Source: CBDFHV01 sp965247705
Lineage (GTDB): Bacteria > Pseudomonadota > Alphaproteobacteria > Rhodospirillales > CAMCUA01
Reading direction: 5' to 3'
Length of the DNA stretch: 58,469 nucleotides
NCBI GenBank assembly: GCA_965247705.1
Contig: CBDFHV010000016.1
Span: 1-58,469, forward strand
This document shows positions 15,992-24,377 of this stretch, one piece after another (positions within the stretch are counted from its first letter, which is position 1; each line of letters begins with the position of its first letter). Below the pieces are notes generated by a model. It saw only the letters and a list, made by a program, of their open reading frames with translations, did not search any database and was not told where the DNA came from. Made by a program: the position numbers and the translations under genes.

Positions 15992-16726
15992 TCAACCCAC
16001 TTTCTTGATCTCGACGATGGCCACATTGACAAAGAGCGCGATGCCGATCAGGGAACCGAAGAACATCAGGTCCCTCAGGTCGATCACGCCGGTGCGGATG
16101 GCCTGGAAGTGGGTGAGAAAGCTCATGCCAACCACCGCATCCACCAGGAACGAGGGCGCCCAACCGCGGAAGAACGAGATCACGATGTCCAGGCCGCTGG
16201 TCAGGAACAGGAAACACACCACCGCCGACAGGATAAAGGCGATCACCTGGTTGCGGGTCAGGGCCGAGATGCAGGACCCGATCGCCAGGTAGGCGCCGGC
16301 CATGATGGCGCTGCCGATATAGCTGGCGACGACGACCCCGTTGTCCGGATTGCCCAGGTAGTTCACCGTGATCCAAACCGGAAACGTCAGCGCCAAGGCA
16401 ACGCAGATAAAGGCCCAGGCGGCCAGGAACTTGCCCAGCACCACCTGGGTTGTGGTGATGGGAAGGGTCATCAGCAGCTCGATGGTGCCGCTCTTGCGTT
16501 CCTCTGCCCACAAGCGCATGGCGACCGCCGGGATGAGCAGCAGGTAGAGCCACGGGTGGAACCCGAAGAACGACTGCAGATCGGCTTGGGAACGTTCGAA
16601 GAAACCGCCCAGATAGAACGTGAAGGCGCCGCTGGAAGCCAGGAAGATGACGATGAACACATGGGCCAGGGGGGTCGCGAAGTAGGCCGCGAACTCCCGG
16701 CGGAATATGACGATGGTTTTGGCCAT
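15992..16726 (-). CDS. ABC-2 type permease (GldF-like)
   Basis: This 244-residue inner-membrane permease has six predicted helices, opening with the typical IFRREFAAYFATPLAHVF segment and the AEERKSGTIELLMTLPI coupling motif of ABC-2/GldF proteins. The ATG at 16726 is chosen because MAKTIVIF is the usual N-terminus and GGGAGA lies about 7 nt upstream; the frame is open further upstream but only through the hairpin region. It pairs with the ATP-binding protein encoded upstream (16804-17748) and the GldG-like protein downstream. The transported substrate is unknown. Confidence 0.9.
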   Translation of the reverse strand: MAKTIVIFRREFAAYFATPLAHVFIVIFLASSGAFTFYLGGFFERSQADLQSFFGFHPWLYLLLIPAVAMRLWAEERKSGTIELLMTLPITTTQVVLGKFLAAWAFICVALALTFPVWITVNYLGNPDNGVVVASYIGSAIMAGAYLAIGSCISALTRNQVIAFILSAVVCFLFLTSGLDIVISFFRGWAPSFLVDAVVGMSFLTHFQAIRTGVIDLRDLMFFGSLIGIALFVNVAIVEIKKVG

Positions 16727-16744
16727 CGATGTTTCTCCCTTAGT

Positions 16745-16788
16745 GTCCCGATTCCGAAATTCGTTTGCTCGAATTTCGGAATCGGGAC
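16745..16788. repeat. Perfect 19-bp inverted repeat in the ABC operon
   Basis: Arms 16745-16763 and 16770-16788 (GTCCCGATTCCGAAATTCG and complement) are separated by a 6-nt loop. They form a very stable hairpin between the ATPase stop and the permease start. It has no U-run, so it may be an mRNA stability or partial-termination signal, or a REP-like repeat. Confidence 0.9.
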
Positions 16789-16803
16789 GGCAAACATTTG
16801 ATC

Positions 16804-17748
16804 CTAGTGTCCGGCGGTCAACTTGTGGAAGACTTCGTCCAGGTGGCCCTGCTCCACATAGAGGCCTTCGATCTCGAAACCGCCCGCCCGCAGTCGTTCG
16901 CTCACGTCCTGGACGATGGAGCGGCCGTTCGTGGGCAGGACTCGAAGGGTGGCGTGACGCTCCAAGGCGCCGTCCACCTCCACGGCCGTCACGCCCGGCA
17001 TGGCTTCCAAGTCGGGGCGCACGCGGGTCACCAGGTCGCCCCGCACCCGAACGCACACCGCGTTGTGCCGATCGGACCGGGCTTGCAGCTCGTGCGGGGT
17101 GCCGTCAAAGACGATCCGCCCGTGGGAAATGAGAACCGCCCGCGTGCACACCGCCTCCACCTCTTCGAGAATGTGGGTGGAGATAATGATCGCCCGTTCG
17201 CGCCCCATGGTGCGAATCAGGTCGCGGACTTGGCGCTTCTGGTTGGGGTCGAGACCGTCCGTGGGTTCGTCCAGGATAAGAACGTCGGGCTCGTGAAGAA
17301 TGGCCTGTGCCAGGCCGACCCGCCGCTTGAAGCCCTTGGAGAGGGTATCGATGGGGCGGAACAGCACTTCATGCAGGGCCAGGCGCTCGGCGGCCCGCGC
17401 GATGCGTTCGTCCTTTTGGGCGCCGCTGAATCCGCGGGTTCCGGCAACGAACTCCAGAAGGGCTTGCGGCGTGATATCCCCATAAAGGGGCGCGCCTTCG
17501 GGAAGGTAGCCGATTTTCTCCCGCGCCGCGATGGCATCCGTGGCGACGTCGTGGCCGCATACGCTCACGCTACCCGCCGTGGGGTCGAGGAATCCCGTGA
17601 TCATGCGCATGGTCGTGGTCTTGCCAGCCCCGTTCGGGCCCAGGAAACCCAGTACCTCGCCGCCGCGCACGGTCAGGTTGACGTCATCGACCGCCTTGAG
17701 CGGGCCGAAAGACTTCGTCAGCCCGGATATGTTGATCATCTCCGCCAT
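16804..17748 (-). CDS. ABC transporter ATP-binding protein (GldA-like)
   Basis: This 314-residue ATPase energises the ABC-2 permease. It has Walker A GPNGAGKTTTMR (about 38-49), the Q-loop IGYLPEGAPLYGDIT, signature LSKGFKRRVGLAQAI (a K replaces the first G of the usual LSGG, common in this group), Walker B VLILDEPTDGLDPNQ and ISTHILEEVE. A C-terminal extension of about 90 residues follows, as in GldA/CcmA-like proteins. It is the first gene of the operon ATPase-permease-GldG-DUF4340 on the minus strand and lies 203 bp from groEL. Confidence 0.9.
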   Translation of the reverse strand: MAEMINISGLTKSFGPLKAVDDVNLTVRGGEVLGFLGPNGAGKTTTMRMITGFLDPTAGSVSVCGHDVATDAIAAREKIGYLPEGAPLYGDITPQALLEFVAGTRGFSGAQKDERIARAAERLALHEVLFRPIDTLSKGFKRRVGLAQAILHEPDVLILDEPTDGLDPNQKRQVRDLIRTMGRERAIIISTHILEEVEAVCTRAVLISHGRIVFDGTPHELQARSDRHNAVCVRVRGDLVTRVRPDLEAMPGVTAVEVDGALERHATLRVLPTNGRSIVQDVSERLRAGGFEIEGLYVEQGHLDEVFHKLTAGH

Positions 17749-17905
17749 GACCCAACCTCACAGTCGTCCCTGTTTCGCCGCGAATTGGCCTCGCCCTTCG
17801 TATTCGATAGGCCGATCAACGAGGTCTGCCCGGTGGTCTTGTCGTGGCCGCGGTGTCGGCGTACCGCTGTATCCCGATGGAGGACATATAAGCTTCCGGG
17901 GCATT

Positions 17906-17928
17906 GGGGCCGCGCGCCGCGCGGCCCC
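17906..17928 (-). terminator. Strong GC hairpin after groEL
   Basis: GGGGCCGCGC and GCGCGGCCCC pair perfectly around a GCC loop, 24 bp beyond the groEL stop. No T-run follows, so it may act as a pause or 3'-end stabiliser rather than a classical intrinsic terminator. Confidence 0.6.
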
Positions 17929-17951
17929 GCTGTTGTGTTGGCCCGGGTGGC

Positions 17952-19601
<1,650 letters not shown>

Positions 19602-19615
19602 CTCTCGTCACTCCC

Positions 19616-19930
19616 TTAGGCGGCTTTGCGCTTCGAGGCCTTGACCTCGAGAACGCCCATGATGTCCGATTCCTTCATGATCAACAGCTCCTCGCCGTCG
19701 AGCTTCACCTCGGTCCCGGACCACTTGCCGAACAAAACACGGTCCCCAGCCTTCACATCCAAGGGAACCAGCTTTCCCGATTCGTCCCGCGAACCCGAGC
19801 CCACCGAGACAATCACACCCTCCATCGGCTTCTCCTGCGCCGTGTCCGGGATGATAACCCCGCCCGCGCTCTTCTCATCCTGATCCGTGCGACGCACCGC
19901 AACCCGATCGTGCAACGGCCGAAATGTCAT
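19616..19930 (-). CDS. groES: Co-chaperonin GroES (Hsp10)
   Basis: This 104-residue lid of the GroEL chamber begins MTFRPLHDRVAVRR and contains the mobile loop around EKSAGGVIIPDTAQEKP plus VGSGSRDESGK and DRVLFGKWSGTEVK. The ATG at 19930 is the family start; an extension of the frame to 20020 would run through the CIRCE operator and is not used. It precedes groEL in one operon. Confidence 0.98.
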   Translation of the reverse strand: MTFRPLHDRVAVRRTDQDEKSAGGVIIPDTAQEKPMEGVIVSVGSGSRDESGKLVPLDVKAGDRVLFGKWSGTEVKLDGEELLIMKESDIMGVLEVKASKRKAA

Positions 19931-19989
19931 GTCTTCTCTCCATCCTGATTCGGGCCGCCACACCCGAAAGGGGCCGGCGGCACGCGTTG

Positions 19990-20016
19990 TTAGCACTCTC
20001 ACCGAGAGAGTGCCAA
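19990..20016 (-). promoter_or_regulatory. CIRCE operator (HrcA site)
   Basis: TTAGCACTC-N9-GAGTGCCAA matches the CIRCE consensus TTAGCACTC-N9-GAGTGCTAA with one mismatch. It lies 60 bp upstream of groES and directly after the -10 box, where HrcA would block transcription until heat shock. Confidence 0.95.
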
Positions 20017-20017
20017 A

Positions 20018-20046
20018 CATTTAGTCGAGGTCCCGAGGTCGTCAAG
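20018..20046 (-). promoter_or_regulatory. groESL promoter
   Basis: On the minus strand CTTGAC (20041-20046) and TAAATG (20018-20023) are 17 bp apart. The -35 fits both the sigma-70 (TTGAC) and alphaproteobacterial RpoH (CTTG) consensus. The start would fall inside CIRCE. RpoH is encoded nearby, so dual control by HrcA and RpoH is plausible. Confidence 0.65.
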
Positions 20047-20223
20047 TGCGGCCCAAGGAAAAATTTTGGCGCGCCCAGACCTGGCAGCACTCTTCCCAGG
20101 ATGCTGCTAAGTTATTGAAACAAAGAATTTATTTCTTGATTTCCGCCGGCCGCGGACTGACATTTATGAAGAGTGCCATTCCATGGGGCGACGCCCGAGA
20201 CAGAGAAGCGAGGCAATTCCGCC

Positions 20224-20487
20224 ATGAAATTGTTCAGCACAGACCCCCGCGTGGTTCGCCTGACGACGGCCGAAATCCTCTATCACCTGCCGGACTATCC
20301 CGAACTCCTTCAATCCTACATTTGGCAAGACCTGGATCAGGCGCCCAAGTTTCCCGCCTTGAAGCGCTTTCTGACCTTCTGGGAGCACAATTTGGAGGGT
20401 CGTCTCCATTCGGTAACCGTCGCCAGCACCCGTCGGCCGAGGCCGCGCGCGCTACGATTCGCCCAAGCCTTGTCAACCCTTCACTGA
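20224..20487 (+). CDS. Usg-family protein
   Basis: This 87-residue cytoplasmic protein has the features of the alphaproteobacterial Usg family: RLTTAEILYHLPDYPELLQSY, then WQDLDQAPKFPALKRFL, and FWEHNLEGRLHSVTV. Its function is unknown. The ATG at 20224 has GAGG about 10 nt upstream. It is divergent from groES and convergent with rpoH, so it has its own promoter in the 200-bp gap upstream; I cannot place that promoter with confidence. Confidence 0.82.
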   Translation: MKLFSTDPRVVRLTTAEILYHLPDYPELLQSYIWQDLDQAPKFPALKRFLTFWEHNLEGRLHSVTVASTRRPRPRALRFAQALSTLH

Positions 20488-20532
20488 GCGACGTCGGCCT
20501 CAACCATGTAGAGCTTGGGACGAAAAGATAAC

Positions 20533-20558
20533 GGCCCGCACCTGGAGAGGCACGGGCC
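20533..20558 (-). terminator. Putative terminator between usg and rpoH
   Basis: GGCCCG (20533-20538) pairs with CGGGCC (20553-20558). On the minus strand the stem is followed by GTTATCTTTT, giving a weak intrinsic terminator for rpoH. On the plus strand TAAAAG follows. Confidence 0.5.
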
Positions 20559-20582
20559 TAAAAGTTTCCCGTTAACGCCGCG

Positions 20583-21461
20583 TCACGCGGTATCGGCCAT
20601 GCACATCGCCTTTTGCACCTTGCCGAAGGCCCGCGCTTCCAACTGGCGCACGCGCTCCCGGCTGATGCCGTATTCCCGGCCCAGTTCCTCCAATGTCGCG
20701 GGATCCTCACTGAGGCGCCGCTCAACGAATATTCGCCGATCCCGCTCGGAAAGCTGGTCGATCGCGGCGCTCAGAAGGCCGCGGCGGTGGTCCATTTCCA
20801 GGCGATCGACCACTTGCTCCTCGGCCAAGGGCGCGTCGTCGACCAGGGTATCCTGGAACTCCATCGCGTCGTCCTCGTGGGACACCCGGGCGTTCAGCGA
20901 GGCGTCCCGCGCCGACAGGCGGCGGTTCATGTCGATGATCTCGAGGGCGGGCACGTCAAGGACCTCCGACAAGGCGTCCGCCTGATCCGGCGTCAGTTCG
21001 CCATTGTCGAGAATGTTCATATGCCCCTTCAGGCGCCGCAGGCTGAAGAACAGCTTCTTCTGCGCGGCCACGGTCCCCATCTTGACCAGTGACCAAGTGC
21101 GGAGGATGTATTCCGTGATCGCCGCCCGGATCCACCACATGGCGTAGGTGGAGAGGCGGAAACCCTTGTCGGGCTCGAACTTCTTCACCGCTTTCATGAG
21201 CCCGATATTGCCTTCGGACACCAGGTCCGACACGGGCAGCCCATAGCCCCTGTACTTCATGGCGATCTTGGCGACCAGGCGCAGATGGCTGGTGACCATC
21301 TTGTGGGCGGCATCGACGTCGCCATGCTCGCGCCAGCGCTTGGCGAGCATGAACTCTTCCGCCGGTTCCAACACCGGGAAGCGCCAGATCTCTCTGAAAT
21401 AGCGGGACATGCCGTCCTCGAGAGGAACGGCCGGCAAAGCGTAACTGGCCATCGGGTTCAA
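20583..21461 (-). CDS. rpoH: RNA polymerase heat-shock sigma factor RpoH (sigma-32)
   Basis: This sigma-70-family factor directs RNA polymerase to heat-shock promoters. The 292-residue protein has region 2 with VTSHLRLVAKIAMKYRGYG and the STYAMWWIRAAI helix, and the diagnostic RpoH box QKKLFFSLRR (134-143). Region 4 carries the helix-turn-helix LEELGREYGISRERVRQLE. The spacing between the two initial Met codons leaves the start slightly open (21461 or 21452). A GGAG site lies about 10 nt upstream of 21461. Its closeness to groESL is notable, since it would activate that operon. Confidence 0.97.
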   Translation of the reverse strand: MNPMASYALPAVPLEDGMSRYFREIWRFPVLEPAEEFMLAKRWREHGDVDAAHKMVTSHLRLVAKIAMKYRGYGLPVSDLVSEGNIGLMKAVKKFEPDKGFRLSTYAMWWIRAAITEYILRTWSLVKMGTVAAQKKLFFSLRRLKGHMNILDNGELTPDQADALSEVLDVPALEIIDMNRRLSARDASLNARVSHEDDAMEFQDTLVDDAPLAEEQVVDRLEMDHRRGLLSAAIDQLSERDRRIFVERRLSEDPATLEELGREYGISRERVRQLEARAFGKVQKAMCMADTA

Positions 21462-21478
21462 TCTCCTCGTTTGCGTAC

Positions 21479-21499
21479 CATCACTCCGCGGCAGTGATG
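21479..21499 (-). promoter_or_regulatory. Inverted repeat in the rpoH leader
   Basis: CATCACT (21479-21485) and AGTGATG (21493-21499) flank CCGCGGC about 18 bp upstream of the rpoH start. In the mRNA it would form a hairpin just before the ribosome site and could tune rpoH translation. The rest of the 419-bp gap to mlaA (21500-21880) shows no gene; it contains an AT-richer stretch near 21790-21830. Confidence 0.4.
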
Positions 21500-21880
21500 T
21501 AGCCCCGCGGGTTCAAGCCGGGGCAACGACGCGCATCGACACACCGCAATCCCCACATTGGACGTCGCCCGGATGCCGGGCGCATGCCAATGGTCTACTC
21601 GTGGTGAAGGGATCTTTGGGTCACTTGATCCATCGTCGGCCATACCCTTCATGCGAAGCGATACATGCCACTCAACCCACCAGCAGTCGGGTTCGCGACC
21701 TAAGACCGGCCTCCCATGGAGCACCAGTCAGATCGCTCTATACAGGAAATGAGGGGAAAAGGGAAGTAGAATCTGTTCTTCCCGCATTCCCTTAGAGACT
21801 TAACAACTTAATTAGAAGCGTTCCAACATCGAATTCGGGATTGTCACCTCGCGGCGGCTCGGCGCGATACGAGCCCGATG

Positions 21881-22861
21881 CTAGTTAACGGCGAAGACCA
21901 GCCGACCACCTTCAATTCGATCCCGAGACGGGACGAGAGCGATTGGCGGGCCGGGTCGCCATTGGCTTATCTGGTCCTTGCCCTTCGCCGGCGCGGACGG
22001 CTGGGTGGCCGCTGGCTGCGAATCACCGTCCTTGAGGTCATTATCCAGCCCCAGGTCGGGAATTGGCGGCAGATCCGCCTCGGCGCCATTTCGAATCTCG
22101 GCCGCCCGCTTTTGGCGGTACATGGAGCGGATCGCCGCGTAATAATCCACCGAAGTCTTCTTGATCTGGTCCAGTTCGTCGCTAATCCCCGAATATTCGT
22201 CAACGGCCTCGGTGCTCATACGGGCCCAAAAGGCCTCGTCCTCGTCGATGTTGTCGAGGTAGTGGTTCAGGGGGTCCAGGTAACCGTCCGCGACTTTGCC
22301 GACCGCATCGCGCGGATTGGACGGTCCGAGAAGGGGAAGCACGAGATAGACAGGCTCTGGAACGCCCCAGACGGCGAGAGTCTGGCCAAAGTCCTCGTCG
22401 TGCCGCTCGAACCCCAGGCCGGTGGCCCGGTCAAACATTCCGCCAATGCCATAGGTGGTGTTGATGGCGAACCGCTGGGTGGTGACCCAGGCCCGATCCA
22501 GCTCACCCTGCAACAGGTCGTTGACCAGGATGATGGGCGTGCGCAAGTTGTCGATCAAGTTGCCGAACACGTTGCGCAAGGGTGGCGGCACGAACCCCGT
22601 ATACAAGCCCGCGGCGGGCCGCAGAAGCAGATCGTAAAAGAACTCGTTGACGAAGAAGATACCCCGGTTGACGGACTCCAAGGGATCGTTGACCGAATCG
22701 TCGTCCGCCTGGGCGACCTGATAGACCTCGGCGGCCACAAACTGCGCTTCCAATTCCTTGTCGAAATCGGCGGCGTGGGCCGACAGAGCTCCGCTAACGG
22801 CAAATGCCGCCGCCGTGGCAACGCAGAGCGGGTGCAGAACCCTCGAACGGACGTTGATCAC
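21881..22861 (-). CDS. mlaA: MlaA/VacJ-family outer-membrane lipid asymmetry protein
   Basis: MlaA-type proteins extract phospholipids from the outer leaflet of the outer membrane and pass them to periplasmic MlaC. The 326-residue protein has a signal peptide ending AHA before ADFDKELE, and no lipobox Cys, unlike the enterobacterial lipoprotein. The core has DPLESVNRGIFFVNEFFYD, GNLIDNLRTPIILVNDLLQG, NTTYGIGGMFDRATGLGFE and a GPSNPRDAVG loop. A Lys/Pro-rich C-terminal extension of about 80 residues follows. The start is the GTG at 22861, with AGGGGG 7 nt upstream. It is divergent from two mlaC-like genes, across a 243-bp gap. Confidence 0.92.
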   Translation of the reverse strand: MINVRSRVLHPLCVATAAAFAVSGALSAHAADFDKELEAQFVAAEVYQVAQADDDSVNDPLESVNRGIFFVNEFFYDLLLRPAAGLYTGFVPPPLRNVFGNLIDNLRTPIILVNDLLQGELDRAWVTTQRFAINTTYGIGGMFDRATGLGFERHDEDFGQTLAVWGVPEPVYLVLPLLGPSNPRDAVGKVADGYLDPLNHYLDNIDEDEAFWARMSTEAVDEYSGISDELDQIKKTSVDYYAAIRSMYRQKRAAEIRNGAEADLPPIPDLGLDNDLKDGDSQPAATQPSAPAKGKDQISQWRPGPPIALVPSRDRIEGGRLVFAVN

Positions 22862-23104
22862 GATCAAGCCCCCTAATTCCGTAAATCTAACCAGGCCCTC
22901 AATCGCCGGGCGTACGTCCCTTACAGGATTCCACCCGCGACCTGAGCGCACTATTCCTGATCCCGAGAGCCGATTCAAGAAAAGTTTTCCGCTCGGCAGT
23001 CCTATGACGACCGGCGCAGGCGTTCGCCCAGCGCCCACATCTGTTGCCAGACCGCGCTGTTGCGCATAAGTTTTGCCTCGGACGAAAAGGGCAGGGGGAA
23101 CGCC

Positions 23105-23716
23105 ATGCGGCGCGGCATTTGGGCTTTGAGCCTGGTGGTGACATGGATCGCCATTGCGCCATGCCATGGAATTGCCGACCCAATGTCGCCGACCGATGTG
23201 GTGCGGACGTTCCAGAGCGGCCTTCTTGGCGTGATGAAGGAAGCCGATGAACTGGGTGTTCAGGGGCGTTACAAGCGCTTGCGCCCCCTGGTCGAGCAAG
23301 CCTTCCACTTGCCCGTCATGGCGCGCATTATCGCGGGGTCCTATTGGGACCGTGCGGACGGTTCCCTGAAACGCCGATTCGTCTCCTCCTTCGCGAGGAT
23401 GGGGGTGAGCACGCTGGCGACGCTATTCGACGGCTACAGCGGCGAAACCTTCGCCATCGAGGGGGAGCGCCCACCGATCAAGCGTACGGTGGTGGTGAAA
23501 ACTCAGATCCTTCGCGTCGACGACTCGCCCGTCGACATTGCCTACGTCACCAGGCAATTCGACAGCCGCTGGTATGTGATCGACGTGCTGTTGGACGGCG
23601 ATATCAGCGAGTTGAAAGTGCGAAAGTCGGAATATAGGTCAGTCCTTCGAAAAGGCGGCATCGAAGCCTTGATCGTCACCTTGGACCGCAAAGCGGACGA
23701 ACTCCTGGAACAGTAA
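23105..23716 (+). CDS. MlaC/Ttg2D-family periplasmic lipid-binding protein, paralog 1
   Basis: This 203-residue secreted protein (signal peptide ending near CHGIADP) has the MlaC/toluene-tolerance fold that carries a lipid between membranes. Family segments include FHLPVMARIIAGSYWDRADG, SFARMGVSTLATLFDGYSGE and the late YVIDVLLDGDISELKVRKSEY. The ATG at 23105 is favoured by AGGGGG 6 nt upstream. It is followed after 4 bp by a second member of the family. The divergent mlaA and the convergent hpnN suggest a lipid-transport module, possibly for hopanoids. Confidence 0.88.
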   Translation: MRRGIWALSLVVTWIAIAPCHGIADPMSPTDVVRTFQSGLLGVMKEADELGVQGRYKRLRPLVEQAFHLPVMARIIAGSYWDRADGSLKRRFVSSFARMGVSTLATLFDGYSGETFAIEGERPPIKRTVVVKTQILRVDDSPVDIAYVTRQFDSRWYVIDVLLDGDISELKVRKSEYRSVLRKGGIEALIVTLDRKADELLEQ

Positions 23717-23720
23717 TTTT

Positions 23721-24377
23721 ATGTCGGTTTTATCTCCGAACGGGGGATTCCGCGATTCCGGCGGGCTTCGACCCGTGGCCGCTCTCCTGATCCTGACGGC
23801 AATGGTGTTGGGGTCCCCGGCAAGCGCGCCGGCTCAGGAGCCGGCGGCGCCGCGCGCCATCGTGGAGACCTTTCACGAAACCCTGCTGGCGGTCATGAAG
23901 CAGGGACCGACTCTGAGAATCGACGGGCGGTTCGCCCGCTTGGCGCCGGCGGTGGAAAGGGCTTTCGACCTGTCGCGCATGATTCGGGTAGCGAGCGGCC
24001 GCCACTGGGGGAAAGCGTCCCCCGCCCAGCGGGAATCCCTGCTTGCCGCGTTCGGGCGCATGAGCGCGGCCACTTATGCATCCCAATTTAAGTCCCATGA
24101 CGGCGAATCGTTTGAATTCGTGAAGTCACGCGATGGCCCCCGGGGCACCCGGCTGGTGGAAACCCAGATCGTCAAGAGCGACGGCGAGGCGGTTCCGATC
24201 ACCTACGTGATGTTCCGGGGCGATGGGGAGTGGCGCATTGCCGACGTTCTGCTCGACAACAGCATCAGCGAACTGGCCGTGCGGCGGTCAGAATACCGGG
24301 GAGTCCTGTCCAAGGGCGGGGCCGCCGGCCTCATCGACATCCTGAACGGCAAGGCCGACCAACTCCTCTCACCTTGA
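23721..24377 (+). CDS. MlaC/Ttg2D-family periplasmic lipid-binding protein, paralog 2
   Basis: This 218-residue protein has a signal peptide ending near SAPAQEP and the same architecture as its upstream neighbour: FDLSRMIRVASGRHWGKASP, AAFGRMSAATYASQFKSHDGESF, and the late RIADVLLDNSISELAVRRSEY. The two have diverged clearly but share the DGxFxRLAPxVExAF-type helix order, so they come from an old tandem duplication. Its last codons overlap the convergent hpnN stop by 9 bp. Specificity for a different lipid is possible but not shown. Confidence 0.88.
   Translation: MSVLSPNGGFRDSGGLRPVAALLILTAMVLGSPASAPAQEPAAPRAIVETFHETLLAVMKQGPTLRIDGRFARLAPAVERAFDLSRMIRVASGRHWGKASPAQRESLLAAFGRMSAATYASQFKSHDGESFEFVKSRDGPRGTRLVETQIVKSDGEAVPITYVMFRGDGEWRIADVLLDNSISELAVRRSEYRGVLSKGGAAGLIDILNGKADQLLSP

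Noticed and set aside
22862..23308. N-terminal extension of MlaA by 149 codons
   Set aside because: The signal peptide begins at the GTG at 22861 with a good ribosome site; the extension covers the divergent promoter region and the start of the first mlaC-like gene.
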